The notes: generated from the letters alone by a model not told the origin. A DNA stretch of 48,620 bases from Streptococcus sp. HMSC074B11 (GCF_001808705.1 NZ_KV794273.1:2254-50873), one strand, 5' to 3'; numbered from the stretch's first letter, positions 9,120-17,426 are shown. A program made the numbers and translations.

Positions 9120-9250
9120 GCAATCAAACTTTGACGCGGTAGCTGATTGAACTTTTTGTTCGTCTTTTAGACTCCAAAAAGCTCCTAATCATCCTCGCAG
9201 GGCTGGAACTTCGAAATCTAGACTTTGTCTATCGTTTTCTGTCCCACCGC
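9120..9250. repeat. Gene-free spacer that may be part of an intergenic repeat element
   Basis: There is no coding frame. Internal symmetry includes CAATCA...TGATTG (about 9120-9150). A TGTCCCACC near 9240-9248 mirrors the GGTTGGGACA arm inside the preceding terminator, so the whole spacer is bounded by inverted ends. This resembles short non-coding intergenic repeats of streptococci, but I cannot name the family. Confidence 0.35.
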
Positions 9251-9254
9251 CTTT

Positions 9255-10166
9255 TTAATAATGTTCGGTAATATATTTGTAGGCCTCTTGACCTGCAATA
9301 GCGCCATCTCCAACAGCTGTTGTAACTTGGCGAAGGTCTTTTTGACGAACATCCCCAACCGCAAAGACACCTGTAACACTTGTCTTCATGTGATCATCTG
9401 TCACAATCCAACCTGCCTGGTCGCGAATCTGCAACTCTTGGACAAAGTCACTAACAGGGTCTAAACCAACATAGATGAAGACACCACCAAAAGCTTGTTC
9501 TGTCACCTGACCTGTTTTAACATTTTCAATCACAACCGATTCCACACGGTTTTCACCCTTGATTTCTTTAACGACAGAATCCCAAATGAAGTTGATTTTT
9601 TCATTGGCAAAGGCACGATCTTGCAAGACCTTTTGGGCACGTAGTTCATCTCGACGGTGAACAATGGTAACAGATTTTGCAAACCGTGTTAAGAAGATAG
9701 CCTCTTCAACTGCGGAGTCACCTCCACCTACGACCAACAAATCCTGGTCGCGGAAAAAGGCTCCATCACAAACTGCACAGTAAGAAACTCCACGACTATT
9801 GAGTTCTTCTTCTCCTGGAACCCCCAAGAGACGGTGCTTAGAACCAGTCGCTACGATAACTGTGCGCGTTTCATAAACTTGGTCGTCTGTTACGACTTTT
9901 TTGAATTCGCCATGATCCTCAACATTTTCAACGAAACCATAGAGATGCTCAACACCTAGATTTTCAAGAGGTTCAAACATCTTTTCAGCTAATTCAGGAC
10001 CACTGATATTAGCATAACCTGGATAGTTTTCAATGTCAGAGGTATTATTCATCTGACCACCAGGAAGTCCACCTTCAATCAAAGCAACTTTCAAATTGCT
10101 ACGTGCTGCGTACAAGGCTGCAGTCATCCCAGCAGGCCCTGCACCGATAATAATCGTATCGTACAT
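9255..10166 (-). CDS. trxB: Thioredoxin reductase (NADPH)
   Basis: 303 residues, the usual length of the low-molecular-weight enzyme. The N-terminal FAD motif is GAGPAGMTAALYAA; the redox-active CAVCD disulfide and the NADPH site VVGGGDSAVEEA follow; and a second FAD motif (TGVFAVGDV) lies near the C-terminus. It reduces thioredoxin for ribonucleotide reductase and oxidative defence in the cytoplasm. The ribosome site is GAAGGAAAG. It has its own promoter in the gap after the DUF4059 gene and converges with rlmB. Confidence 0.97.
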   Translation of the reverse strand: MYDTIIIGAGPAGMTAALYAARSNLKVALIEGGLPGGQMNNTSDIENYPGYANISGPELAEKMFEPLENLGVEHLYGFVENVEDHGEFKKVVTDDQVYETRTVIVATGSKHRLLGVPGEEELNSRGVSYCAVCDGAFFRDQDLLVVGGGDSAVEEAIFLTRFAKSVTIVHRRDELRAQKVLQDRAFANEKINFIWDSVVKEIKGENRVESVVIENVKTGQVTEQAFGGVFIYVGLDPVSDFVQELQIRDQAGWIVTDDHMKTSVTGVFAVGDVRQKDLRQVTTAVGDGAIAGQEAYKYITEHY

Positions 10167-10199
10167 TCACTTTCCTTCTTTCTTGTTGTAACTATTTTT

Positions 10200-10228
10200 A
10201 TTCTAACGGATTAAATCCCATTTTACAA
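10200..10228 (-). promoter_or_regulatory. Promoter of trxB
   Basis: The minus strand has TTGTAA (10223-10228), a 17-nt spacer and TAGAAT (10200-10205). Confidence 0.6.
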
Positions 10229-10231
10229 CTA

Positions 10232-10468
10232 TTAAGCCTTGAGAACCAACAAAATGCTCATGGTTGCAAATGACAATACTGGAATTGTTAAAACTCCAAT
10301 CATAATCATATCGTAGAGATGGGCTTGACGTGCTTTAGCAGTTTTGTCAACCCCAGACAGAGCTCTAAGTCCAATCCAGAGTCCCAAAATAATCAAGACC
10401 AGTAGAATTGTCAACACTAAACTCTCTAAATACAAAGCAAATAGCTGAACTAGCATGCTCTCTCTCAT
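10232..10468 (-). CDS. Small two-helix membrane protein, DUF4059 family
   Basis: 78 residues with two hydrophobic helices (about 12-36 and 54-76) joined by a basic loop (VDKTAKARQAH). It resembles the DUF4059 proteins found beside trxB in streptococci; function unknown. The start is uncertain: the ATG at 10468 has only a weak ribosome site, and an internal ATG five codons later (10453) follows a GAGAGAG stretch and may be used instead. It lies between the ABC transporter operon and trxB on the same strand, behind a terminator. Confidence 0.75.
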   Translation of the reverse strand: MRESMLVQLFALYLESLVLTILLVLIILGLWIGLRALSGVDKTAKARQAHLYDMIMIGVLTIPVLSFATMSILLVLKA

Positions 10469-10484
10469 TTCTATTAATTTTAAA

Positions 10485-10514
10485 GAGCAAACCCAGTTAG
10501 CCTAGCTAACTGAG
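10485..10514 (-). terminator. Terminator after the ABC transporter pair
   Basis: A 10-bp stem (10492-10501 with 10505-10514, one G-T wobble) with loop CTA is followed on the minus strand by a short interrupted T-run. Moderate strength. Confidence 0.5.
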
Positions 10515-10535
10515 TCTTTCTTATCTTCTATTATA

Positions 10536-11279
10536 TCAAATATAGGTTCGTTTGTAACTAGCAAAGAATTCTTTTGTACGTTCTTCTTTAGGATGATTGA
10601 TAATCTCATCTGGTGTTCCAGACTCAATAATCTTTCCTTTATCCAAGAACAAAACCTTATCAGCTACTTGAGAAACAAAGGACATATCGTGACTGACTAA
10701 AATCATGGTTTGACCTGATTTAGCTGCATTAACGATAGATCTTTCTACCTCACCAACCAATTCTGGGTCAAGGGCTGAAGTAGGTTCATCCAAGAGCAAG
10801 ATTGCTGGCTTCATAGCTAAAGCACGCGCCAAAGCTACCCGTTGTTTTTGTCCACCTGATAAATGGCGAGGATAGTGCTGTTGACGATCTGAAAGACCAA
10901 CCTTAGCCAACTCTTCTTTGGCAATCTTAGTTGCTTCTTCGTCGGAAAGTTTTTTAACAACTACCAAACCTTCCTTGACATTGTCTAAGGCTGTTCTACG
11001 CTCAAACAAATTGAACTGTTGGAACACCATGGACAACTTGCGACGAAGAGTCAAGATTTCATCTTGAGTAATTTGAGAAAAGTCAACTTTGAAATCATCA
11101 ATCTGAATACTTCCACTATCAGGTGTTTCCAGATAATTTAGGCTACGAAGAAAGGTTGACTTCCCCGCTCCTGAGGAACCAATCAAAGCTACTACTTCCC
11201 CTTTTTGAATATCTAAATTCAGATGATCCAAGACGGTTTGACCAGAAAAGGATTTGCTTAAATTTGAAATCTTAATCAT
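10536..11279 (-). CDS. Polar amino-acid ABC transporter, ATP-binding subunit (TcyC/GlnQ type)
   Basis: 247 residues, typical of amino-acid importer ATPases. Walker A is GSSGAGKST, the Q-loop lies in VFQQFNLF, the signature is LSGGQKQRVALARA, Walker B is ILLLDEPTSALDP, and the H-loop is VSHDM. It powers uptake through the permease encoded directly upstream; the permease stop and this start share one base (TAATG), so translation is coupled. No binding protein gene is adjacent. In streptococci the orphan TcyBC pair of this kind works with binding proteins encoded elsewhere for cystine or glutathione uptake. That assignment is plausible but unproven here. Confidence 0.92.
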   Translation of the reverse strand: MIKISNLSKSFSGQTVLDHLNLDIQKGEVVALIGSSGAGKSTFLRSLNYLETPDSGSIQIDDFKVDFSQITQDEILTLRRKLSMVFQQFNLFERRTALDNVKEGLVVVKKLSDEEATKIAKEELAKVGLSDRQQHYPRHLSGGQKQRVALARALAMKPAILLLDEPTSALDPELVGEVERSIVNAAKSGQTMILVSHDMSFVSQVADKVLFLDKGKIIESGTPDEIINHPKEERTKEFFASYKRTYI

Positions 11280-12079
11280 TAGCGAAGGTCTCCTTTCACA
11301 TCTGTTTTCGAATTATCTGGTGCTTCGATTGCCATTTTTTTCTCAATAAAGCGGCCAAGATTTTCAATAGCGATATTTACCACCCAGTATACAAGGGCAA
11401 CTGAGATGAAACGTTCGAAGTAACGATAGTCGGCACCACCCAAAATCTGAGCTTGGGCAAAGACTTCTACAACACCCGCACTAAAGGCTAGGGAAGTCCC
11501 CTTAGTCAAACCGATTAGGGAGTTAATCAAGGTTGGAGTCGCTACTACCGCTGCATTGGGAATAATCACACGACGGTAAACTTGTGCACGTGTCATTCCA
11601 AGACTACGAGCGGCTTCAATCTCTCCAGGATTGACAGAAAGAATAGCGGCACGGATAGTTTCACTAGCGTAAGCTGCTTCGTTAAAAGCAAAAGCTACAA
11701 TGGCAAAAGCTGCGGCTGGAATCGCATTGATATTAAAAGCAGTTCCCCATTGTTGATTCAACGCTTTTAATGCTAGAGGAATTCCATAGTAAGTCAACAT
11801 CAACTGCACTAGGATTGGTGTCCCTTTTAAGAAACTAACAAAGAATGCTTGTAATGGATAAAGAATTCTAACGCGATTAATTTTTACAATAGCAAAAACC
11901 AAGGCCAAGATTATACCAAAAAAAGCACCAAATACTGTCAACATCAATGTTGTTGGCAATTGTTGTACAATTCTTGGAATCCCATCAAAGACAGAACGAA
12001 AACTAAACAGTTTGCCGTCTGGAATATACTGCATCAAGTTTTGGTACCAATCTGATGCTAAAATTGTTGTAACATTCAT
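11279..12079 (-). CDS. Polar amino-acid ABC transporter permease (TcyB type)
   Basis: 266 residues, a HisM-like inner-membrane permease with several hydrophobic helices. The EAA loop that contacts the ATPase is clear (EAARSLGMTRAQVYRRVIIPNA at its core). Unlike many streptococcal relatives it is not fused to a binding protein domain. It overlaps the ATPase gene by one base. The promoter at 12107-12135 and the ribosome site AGGAGAGG precede the ATG. Substrate is likely a polar amino acid, cystine or glutathione, by analogy only. Confidence 0.9.
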   Translation of the reverse strand: MNVTTILASDWYQNLMQYIPDGKLFSFRSVFDGIPRIVQQLPTTLMLTVFGAFFGIILALVFAIVKINRVRILYPLQAFFVSFLKGTPILVQLMLTYYGIPLALKALNQQWGTAFNINAIPAAAFAIVAFAFNEAAYASETIRAAILSVNPGEIEAARSLGMTRAQVYRRVIIPNAAVVATPTLINSLIGLTKGTSLAFSAGVVEVFAQAQILGGADYRYFERFISVALVYWVVNIAIENLGRFIEKKMAIEAPDNSKTDVKGDLR

Positions 12080-12106
12080 AGAAACATCCTCTCCTGATAA
12101 TGAATC

Positions 12107-12135
12107 ATTCTATCATACTTCTGCCTAGATTTAAA
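12107..12135 (-). promoter_or_regulatory. Promoter of the amino-acid ABC operon
   Basis: The minus strand has TTTAAA (12130-12135), a 17-nt spacer and an extended -10 TGATAGAAT (hexamer 12107-12112). The remaining 100 nt up to the ArsC-like gene show no riboswitch I recognise. Confidence 0.55.
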
Positions 12136-12235
12136 ATATTTGCTACGAGCAGAAGAGACTTTGTCTACCTACTAGTTTATCATACTTTAAAAGCGTGAGG
12201 TTATATATTTTACCTATCAAGGAGATAGAAAAAAA

Positions 12236-12592
12236 CTATTTCAAATCCAAATTGTCGTAGATTTTACGATAACCAATCTGCTTCACAGCACCATCCTCCA
12301 CTAATATTGGACGTTTTAATAACATACCATCACTGGCCAAGAGTTTGGCTGCTTCTTTATTGGATAAAGTTCCAACCTTGTCTTTTAAACCAAGTTCACG
12401 GTATTTAATACCACTAGTATTGAAAAATTGCTTCAACTCAAATCCTGAAGTTTCAAGCCAATTTAAAATGACTTCTTCACTCGGAGTTTCTTCTACAATA
12501 TGAACATCTTTATACTCTATTCCGAGTTGATCTAACTCTTTTTTGGCTTTTTTACAAGTTGTACATTTTGGATATTCGATAAATTCTAACAT
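12236..12592 (-). CDS. ArsC/Spx-family thioredoxin-fold protein
   Basis: 118 residues, the standard length of the ArsC/Spx/MgsR family. It starts MLEFIEYPKCTTCKKAKKEL with the CTTC redox or catalytic motif (Cys10 and Cys13). The family includes glutaredoxin-linked arsenate reductases and Spx-type regulators that bind RNA polymerase. No arsenic genes are nearby, so a redox or regulatory role is more likely than arsenic resistance. It is 12 nt downstream of ogt in an operon with a GNAT acetyltransferase. Confidence 0.85.
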   Translation of the reverse strand: MLEFIEYPKCTTCKKAKKELDQLGIEYKDVHIVEETPSEEVILNWLETSGFELKQFFNTSGIKYRELGLKDKVGTLSNKEAAKLLASDGMLLKRPILVEDGAVKQIGYRKIYDNLDLK

Positions 12593-12604
12593 TTTCTTTT
12601 CTTT

Positions 12605-13117
12605 CTATTCCTTATTCTCTTGAAATACTGCACCTTCATGCTTTAAGAGCCAAGCCTTCTTGTCAATTCCTGAAGCATAGCCCGTCAGCCGATTGCCAGC
12701 ACCTAATACGCGGTGACAAGGTACTAGGATAGACCATGGGTTGCGCCCCACAGCACCTCCGATTGCCTGAGCCGAAGCTATCTGCAAGTCCTTAGCTATT
12801 TGTCCATAAGTAACTGTCTGACCAAAAGGAATTCGCCGCAAGTAGTTCCAGACTCTTTTTTCGAAATCACTACCTACAGGAGCTAAAGGTAACTGAGACA
12901 AATCTTGATTTTGTCCTTTGAAATAAGCATCTAAATAGCTAGCAATCTGATTTAAAATGGGATGACTTTCCACCTCAACTAGATTACCTAGCGACAAGCC
13001 TCTCTCAAAATAACTCTGTGCTTCAACCCATATCCCAAACAGATAGTGATCATCTGCTACCAAAGATAAGATCCCAATCGGAGACTTGTACAGTATCTTT
13101 GCATATTTCTTAGGCAT
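12605..13117 (-). CDS. ogt: Methylated-DNA--[protein]-cysteine S-methyltransferase
   Basis: 170 residues, matching Ogt. The C-terminal domain has the acceptor motif PCHRV (active Cys), a helix-turn-helix region (GQIAKDLQIASAQAIGGAVG) and the RxxG segment GAGNRLTGYASG. It repairs O6-methylguanine by transferring the methyl group to its own cysteine, a suicide reaction. The start ATG lies inside the end of the GNAT gene (8-nt overlap, ATGCCTAA), so translation is coupled. Confidence 0.94.
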   Translation of the reverse strand: MPKKYAKILYKSPIGILSLVADDHYLFGIWVEAQSYFERGLSLGNLVEVESHPILNQIASYLDAYFKGQNQDLSQLPLAPVGSDFEKRVWNYLRRIPFGQTVTYGQIAKDLQIASAQAIGGAVGRNPWSILVPCHRVLGAGNRLTGYASGIDKKAWLLKHEGAVFQENKE

Positions 13118-13610
13118 TTGATTTTAATTTTTGATAGGCCAAGCGTTCTCCATCTACTGGAACTTTACCGACCTGTTTAAAACCAAGCTTTTCAAAGATA
13201 TGTTGCATGGCCTTGTTTTTAGCATGTGTATCTGAACGAAAATCTAGGTAATCAAAGCCTTCAATCAAGCCTTCCAAGAAGGTCTGGGCAACACCTTGGC
13301 CTTGGACATCTCTAGAAACCGCAATCCGATGAAATACAAGGTATTCTGGTTCTCTTCCTTCCCAACCTCCATCATAAATGGCTTCATAAGCTTTTTCTGG
13401 ACTTTTAGTCACTGCTGCATAGGCTAAAAGTTCTCCTTCGTCCAAGGCTACATAAGCCTGACCAGAGATGATATCTTCAATAATCGTGTCGGCATTTGGG
13501 TAACCATTTTGCCACTGGGTGCTACCAGCTTCCGCCAAGCATTTTTTAGCTTCCTCAATCACCTGCATAATTGCATCTACTTCGTTTGGAAAGGCTAAAC
13601 GAATTTCCAT
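13110..13610 (-). CDS. GNAT-family N-acetyltransferase
   Basis: 166 residues from the ATG at 13610, chosen because GAGGAG sits 6-7 nt upstream and the predicted transcription start (about 13635) excludes the longer in-frame ATG at 13646. The acetyl-CoA site is visible as IAVSRDVQGQGVAQTFLEG, followed by the C-terminal FEKLGFKQVG element. The acetyl acceptor is unknown. It is the first gene of the GNAT-ogt-ArsC-like operon, which may be a small stress or repair unit. Confidence 0.9.
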   Translation of the reverse strand: MEIRLAFPNEVDAIMQVIEEAKKCLAEAGSTQWQNGYPNADTIIEDIISGQAYVALDEGELLAYAAVTKSPEKAYEAIYDGGWEGREPEYLVFHRIAVSRDVQGQGVAQTFLEGLIEGFDYLDFRSDTHAKNKAMQHIFEKLGFKQVGKVPVDGERLAYQKLKSNA

Positions 13611-13641
13611 CTTATCTCCTCTTTTCTGACTGGTTTCTCTC

Positions 13642-13670
13642 ATCATAGCATAATTTAAAGCTTTCTACAA
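13642..13670 (-). promoter_or_regulatory. Promoter of the GNAT-ogt operon
   Basis: The minus strand has TTGTAG (13665-13670), 17 nt and an extended -10 TGCTATGAT (hexamer 13642-13647). It is divergent from the DUF1836 promoter 12 nt away. Confidence 0.65.
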
Positions 13671-13681
13671 GCAGTTAAAAC

Positions 13682-13710
13682 TTGACTTTTTATTTCTATT
13701 ATTTTATAAT
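13682..13710 (+). promoter_or_regulatory. Near-consensus promoter of the DUF1836 gene
   Basis: TTGACT (13682-13687), 17-nt spacer, TATAAT (13705-13710). The predicted start is near 13717, inside an inverted repeat. Confidence 0.8.
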
Positions 13711-13729
13711 CTAGTTATCGAAACTAGAT
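13709..13729. promoter_or_regulatory. Candidate operator: inverted repeat over the transcription start
   Basis: ATCTAGTT and AACTAGAT form a perfect 8-bp inverted repeat with a 5-nt centre. It overlaps the last two bases of the -10 box and covers the predicted +1. The position suits repression, perhaps by the DUF1836 protein encoded next. Confidence 0.5.
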
Positions 13730-13744
13730 AAACAGGAGTTGGAA

Positions 13745-14200
13745 ATGAAAACTACTTTTTCCTACCCAGAATGGGACGAAATTCCAAACATTGATCTCTA
13801 TTTGGATCAGGTCCTACTTTATGTGAATAAAGTTTGTTCCCCTATTTCTCTTGCTAAAGAGAAAGGTTTAACTGCATCAATGGTGAACAACTATGTGAAG
13901 CACGGCTATATCAGTAAACCTGAAAAGAAAAAATACCAACGCAAACAAATTGCCCGATTGATTGCTATAACAACACTCAAGTCTGTTTTTTCAATCCAGG
14001 AAATTGCTCAAACCCTAAACACCCTACACACAGAGACTAACTCACAAGAACTTTACAATGCTTTTGTGGACTATATGAATGAAGACATTGATCCAGCTAA
14101 TTCCATTATCCAGGCAAGCTGCCAAACGGTCAAACTCTATCATCAAACACTTGCACTAGTCTATACAGAAAATATAGAGGAGGAAACAAATGAATACTAG
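13745..14200 (+). CDS. DUF1836-family putative DNA-binding regulator
   Basis: 151 residues from the ATG at 13745 (AGGAG 6 nt upstream; a TTG two codons earlier is less likely). The N-terminal half contains a helix-turn-helix-like segment (SLAKEKGLTASMVNNYVKHG) and a basic stretch (EKKKYQRKQIARL), as in DUF1836 proteins, which resemble MerR regulators. The target is unknown. The last 11 nt overlap the PAQR-family gene, so the two are co-expressed and the regulator may sense or control membrane state. The inverted repeat at its promoter suggests autoregulation. Confidence 0.85.
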   Translation: MKTTFSYPEWDEIPNIDLYLDQVLLYVNKVCSPISLAKEKGLTASMVNNYVKHGYISKPEKKKYQRKQIARLIAITTLKSVFSIQEIAQTLNTLHTETNSQELYNAFVDYMNEDIDPANSIIQASCQTVKLYHQTLALVYTENIEEETNEY

Positions 14201-14837
14201 TTTTAAACTTAGCAAGCGCCTTAGTTTTGGAGAAGAAATAGCAAACAGTGTCACCCATGCTGTAGGGGCACTTATCATGCTGATTTTGCTCCCTATCTCA
14301 TCGACTTATAGTTATGAAGCTCATGGATTTTTATCGTCTGTCGGTGTGTCCATCTTCGTCATCAGTCTCTTTCTCATGTTCCTTTCATCGACTATTTATC
14401 ATTCTATGGCTTATGGTTCCACTCATAAGTATGTCTTGCGCATTATCGACCATTCCATGATTTATGTTGCGATTGCAGGTTCTTATACTCCTGTCGTTTT
14501 GACCTTGATGAATAACTGGTTTGGTTATCTGATTATCGCCATTCAGTGGGGAACAACTATTTTTGGTATTCTTTATAAAATCTTTGCCAAAAAAGTCAAT
14601 GAAAAATTTAGTCTGATACTCTACCTCATCATGGGTTGGCTAGTTGTGGCTATCCTACCAGCAATCATCAGTCAAACAAATCCAATCTTTTGGACTCTTA
14701 TGGTATCAGGTGGGCTTTGCTATACAGTTGGTGCTGGTTTTTATGCTAAGAAGAAACCTTACTTCCACATGATCTGGCATCTCTTCATTCTGGCAGCTTC
14801 CGCTCTCCAATACATCGCCATTGTATATTACATGTAA
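14190..14837 (+). CDS. trhA: PAQR / hemolysin III family membrane protein
   Basis: 215 residues and about seven transmembrane helices. Conserved family residues are seen: GEEIANSVTHAVGA at the N-terminus, the SSTIYHS motif, the DHSMIYVAIAGSYTP segment and the C-terminal HMIWHLFILA, supplying the Ser/His/Asp set expected to bind a metal. Bacterial members (TrhA/YqfA) are implicated in membrane energetics and lipid homeostasis; true hemolysis is doubtful. The ATG overlaps the end of the DUF1836 gene, with GAGGAGGAAAC as ribosome site. A terminator follows. Confidence 0.92.
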   Translation: MNTSFKLSKRLSFGEEIANSVTHAVGALIMLILLPISSTYSYEAHGFLSSVGVSIFVISLFLMFLSSTIYHSMAYGSTHKYVLRIIDHSMIYVAIAGSYTPVVLTLMNNWFGYLIIAIQWGTTIFGILYKIFAKKVNEKFSLILYLIMGWLVVAILPAIISQTNPIFWTLMVSGGLCYTVGAGFYAKKKPYFHMIWHLFILAASALQYIAIVYYM

Positions 14838-14868
14838 AAATAGGCCGGGAAAATCCCGACCTATTTTT
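14836..14868. terminator. Bidirectional terminator between trhA and pdxT
   Basis: A 15-nt stem (14836-14850 with 14854-14868, one mismatch) with loop AAA, A-run and T-run on opposite sides. It serves both convergent genes. Confidence 0.8.
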
Positions 14869-15439
14869 ATTTGCACATATTGATAAAGTATTGATGCAAG
14901 CGAAGATCATTTGTCAATTCCGGATGGAAGGAGGTCACTAGCATATTCTTTTCTTGAGCAGCAACGATTTGATTGTTCACTACTGCCAGAACATCAACAC
15001 CCTTACCAACTTCACTAATAATAGGTCCACGGATAAAGGTCATGGGAATCTTGCCAACACCCTTGCAGTCTGCTTCTGTATAAAAGCTTCCTAGCTGACG
15101 TCCATAGGCATTGCGCTCCACTACTATGTCCATAGTCGCTAGATGGCTTTCCTCTTGAGAAGTGATTTGTCTCGCTAGCAAAATCAAGCCTGCACAAGTT
15201 CCAAAGACTGGTAAACCATTGAGAATAGCCTCTCTTATAGGAAGTAGCATCTGCTGGTCACGTAGGAGTTTTCCCATAGCTGTCGACTCGCCTCCAGGTA
15301 AAATCAAACCTGACAGCTCACCTCGATGTTGCTGAAAGTCTTCTAGATTTCGCAGTTCAACACTTTCAACTCCTAGTTTTGCAAGGACTTTCTCATGCTC
15401 TACAAAGGCGCCTTGCAAGGCCAATATTCCAATTTTCAT
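14867..15439 (-). CDS. pdxT: Pyridoxal 5'-phosphate synthase glutaminase subunit
   Basis: 190 residues. Class I-type glutaminase: oxyanion PGGEST (48-53), nucleophile Cys82 in GTCAGL, and the His/Glu pair in SFHPEL near 172. It releases ammonia from glutamine and passes it to PdxS in the PdxST complex, making vitamin B6 from ribose 5-phosphate and glyceraldehyde 3-phosphate. The start ATG directly follows the pdxS TAG; the ribosome site (GAGGAAAAT) lies in the pdxS end, so expression is coupled. Confidence 0.97.
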   Translation of the reverse strand: MKIGILALQGAFVEHEKVLAKLGVESVELRNLEDFQQHRGELSGLILPGGESTAMGKLLRDQQMLLPIREAILNGLPVFGTCAGLILLARQITSQEESHLATMDIVVERNAYGRQLGSFYTEADCKGVGKIPMTFIRGPIISEVGKGVDVLAVVNNQIVAAQEKNMLVTSFHPELTNDLRLHQYFINMCK

Positions 15440-16315
15440 CTATTTTCCTCGCTCCGCCATGAGAATTTGGATTTCATTCTCATTGATACCAACCATGGCT
15501 TCTCCCAAATCTTCTGAGATTTGAGCTAAAATTTGAGGATTTTGATAGTTTGTAACTGCCTTGACAATTGCTGCTGCACGTTTAACAGGATCACCTGATT
15601 TGAAAATCCCTGAACCAACAAAGACACCTTCTGCACCTAGCTGCATCATAAGAGCAGCATCTGCAGGTGTTGCTACACCGCCTGCTGCGAAGTTCACGAC
15701 TGGTAGTTTTCCATGTTCGTGAACGTATTGAACTAATTCTACAGGTACTTGGAGTTCTTTTGCTGCGACATAGAGTTCATCTTCACGTAGATTTTGAATG
15801 CGACGGATTTCTTGATTCATCATACGCATATGGCGGACTGCCTGAACGATGTCTCCTGTTCCAGGTTCCCCTTTTGTACGGATCATCGATGCTCCTTCAA
15901 CGATACGACGCAAGGCTTCTCCTAGGTCTTTAGCACCACAAACAAAAGGAACTTGAAATTCTTTCTTGTTCACATGGAAACGATCGTCAGCTGGAGATAG
16001 CACTTCACTCTCATCGATATAGTCAATCTCGATGGCTTCTAAAATCTGTGCTTCAACAAAATGCCCAATTCGAACCTTGGCCATAACTGGAATGCTGACT
16101 GCGTCTTGGATTTCCTTAATCATCTTTGGATCACTCATACGAGAGACACCACCAGCTGCACGAATATCCGCTGGGATTCGCTCCAAGGCCATAACCGCTG
16201 CTGCACCTGCAGCCTCTGCAATTCTTGCTTGTTCAGGGTTTTGAACGTCCATAATGACGCCACCTTTAAGCATCTGAGCCAAATTTTTATTTAATTCATA
16301 ACGATTTTCAGTCAT
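15440..16315 (-). CDS. pdxS: Pyridoxal 5'-phosphate synthase lyase subunit
   Basis: 291 residues, a (beta/alpha)8 barrel. Conserved residues include Asp23 in VIMDV, the Schiff-base Lys80 in [13 protein letters not shown], and [10 protein letters not shown] in the phosphate-binding region with a second lysine. It condenses the pentose phosphate, triose phosphate and PdxT-derived ammonia to give PLP. Ribosome site GAGGAAGA before the ATG. No PdxR regulator gene is adjacent. Confidence 0.98.
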   Translation of the reverse strand: MTENRYELNKNLAQMLKGGVIMDVQNPEQARIAEAAGAAAVMALERIPADIRAAGGVSRMSDPKMIKEIQDAVSIPVMAKVRIGHFVEAQILEAIEIDYIDESEVLSPADDRFHVNKKEFQVPFVCGAKDLGEALRRIVEGASMIRTKGEPGTGDIVQAVRHMRMMNQEIRRIQNLREDELYVAAKELQVPVELVQYVHEHGKLPVVNFAAGGVATPADAALMMQLGAEGVFVGSGIFKSGDPVKRAAAIVKAVTNYQNPQILAQISEDLGEAMVGINENEIQILMAERGK

Positions 16316-16354
16316 TTTCTCTTCCTCAATAGTTGTATTGGTAGCTACAATTTT

Positions 16355-16383
16355 ATTTTAAGGTAGAAATGACTCAAGTACAA
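16355..16383 (-). promoter_or_regulatory. Probable promoter of pdxST
   Basis: The minus strand has TTGTAC (16378-16383), a 17-nt spacer and TAAAAT (16355-16360). An alternative register uses the nearby TTGAGT. Confidence 0.5.
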
Positions 16384-16427
16384 GATAAAAAAAATCGATT
16401 TGTCTGGGTACAATTATCTCAATCATT

Positions 16428-16451
16428 AAAAAAGTACCCATATAAGGTACT
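16428..16451 (-). terminator. Terminator of the Pr6Pr gene
   Basis: AGTACC / GGTACT stem (16446-16451 with 16433-16438) followed on the minus strand by TTTTTT. Confidence 0.7.
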
Positions 16452-16452
16452 C

Positions 16453-17085
16453 TTATTTCTTAGATTTTTTAATGTTTTTAACAAGATAAAACAGATATCC
16501 TGAAACCATATAGGCAACAAAGATAGTAGCTGCCCATCTAAAGACAAAGCCCCAACCATGTTTGGTAGCATTCAAAAAGAAATAAGGGAAGGGACTATCC
16601 TTAGCGTTAGGGACATCCATCTTTAGAACAAAACCGTTTAAGATGGCAAAAATCATATAAAACAAAGGAAGGCTGGTCCAAAGCATGGGATCAAACCACT
16701 TATATTGACGACTCTTATCAAAAATAATTGTATCTGCTAAAAACCAGAGAGGGACAATATAATGACAAAGGAAATTTTCTAAACGGTAAAAATCTGTCGT
16801 CAAGGGAGCTAGCATGAAATGATAGATGACACAAGTAATCATGATACTCATAGTGACACCACCTTTGAGACGTAGAATTCCTGGACTTTGCCAACTATCA
16901 CTGCCACTACGCATCTTTAACAAAAGATAACCTGTAAAGATGACAACCAAAAGGTTGGAAAGGACTGTATAGTAAAGCAACATCCCTAAACCACCACGTT
17001 TGGTAATTTCCAGATAGACCCCTGTAAATGCTGCGAAAAACAAGAGAGTCCGACTGAAAAAAATAAATTTATTCCAAGTAGTCAT
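16453..17085 (-). CDS. Pr6Pr-family six-helix membrane protein
   Basis: 210 residues with about six transmembrane helices and short loops. The segment ITCVIYHFMLAP and the later NFLCHYIVPLWFL place conserved histidines in the membrane, as in the Pr6Pr/FAR-17a-AIG1-like family. Eukaryotic relatives hydrolyse fatty acid esters of hydroxy fatty acids; bacterial function is unknown. It starts 2 nt after the stop of the zinc-ribbon gene, so it shares that transcript. Confidence 0.8.
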   Translation of the reverse strand: MTTWNKFIFFSRTLLFFAAFTGVYLEITKRGGLGMLLYYTVLSNLLVVIFTGYLLLKMRSGSDSWQSPGILRLKGGVTMSIMITCVIYHFMLAPLTTDFYRLENFLCHYIVPLWFLADTIIFDKSRQYKWFDPMLWTSLPLFYMIFAILNGFVLKMDVPNAKDSPFPYFFLNATKHGWGFVFRWAATIFVAYMVSGYLFYLVKNIKKSKK

Positions 17086-17087
17086 GA

Positions 17088-17426
17088 TTAAATCTTTTTA
17101 ACAAATTCTGATTTCAATTTCATAGCACCAAAACCATCAATCTTACAATCGATGTTGTGGTCACCCTCAACAATACGGATGTTTTTCACACGAGTTCCTT
17201 GCTTAAGGTCTTTTGGAGCACCTTTTACCTTAAGGTCTTTGATCAAGGTTACTGTATCACCGTCAGCCAATTTATTTCCATTAGCGTCGATAGCAACAAG
17301 GCCTTCTTCAACCTCTACTTGCTCAGCAGGATTCCATTCATAAGCACACTCTGGGCAGACTAGCAAGGCTCCGTCTTCATAGACATATTCTGAATTACAT
17401 TTTGGGCAATTTGGTAGATTGTTCAT
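17088..17426 (-). CDS. PhnA-type zinc-ribbon protein (YjdM family)
   Basis: 112 residues from the ATG at 17426, supported by GAAGGAG 6 nt upstream and a promoter 60 nt upstream. The N-terminal zinc ribbon has CPKC and CPEC pairs; the C-terminal PhnA domain contains [14 protein letters not shown]. Despite the historic phosphonate name, no phosphonate genes are present. The family is widespread and its physiological role is not established. Confidence 0.9.
   Translation of the reverse strand: MNNLPNCPKCNSEYVYEDGALLVCPECAYEWNPAEQVEVEEGLVAIDANGNKLADGDTVTLIKDLKVKGAPKDLKQGTRVKNIRIVEGDHNIDCKIDGFGAMKLKSEFVKKI

Noticed and set aside
12080..12235. T-box or other riboswitch upstream of the amino-acid permease
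   Set aside because: No T-box anti-terminator sequence, no specifier loop and no terminator with T-run on the correct strand.
14190..14837. Hemolysin toxin
   Set aside because: Sequence is of the PAQR/TrhA family; despite the hemolysin III name there is no sign of a secreted toxin.
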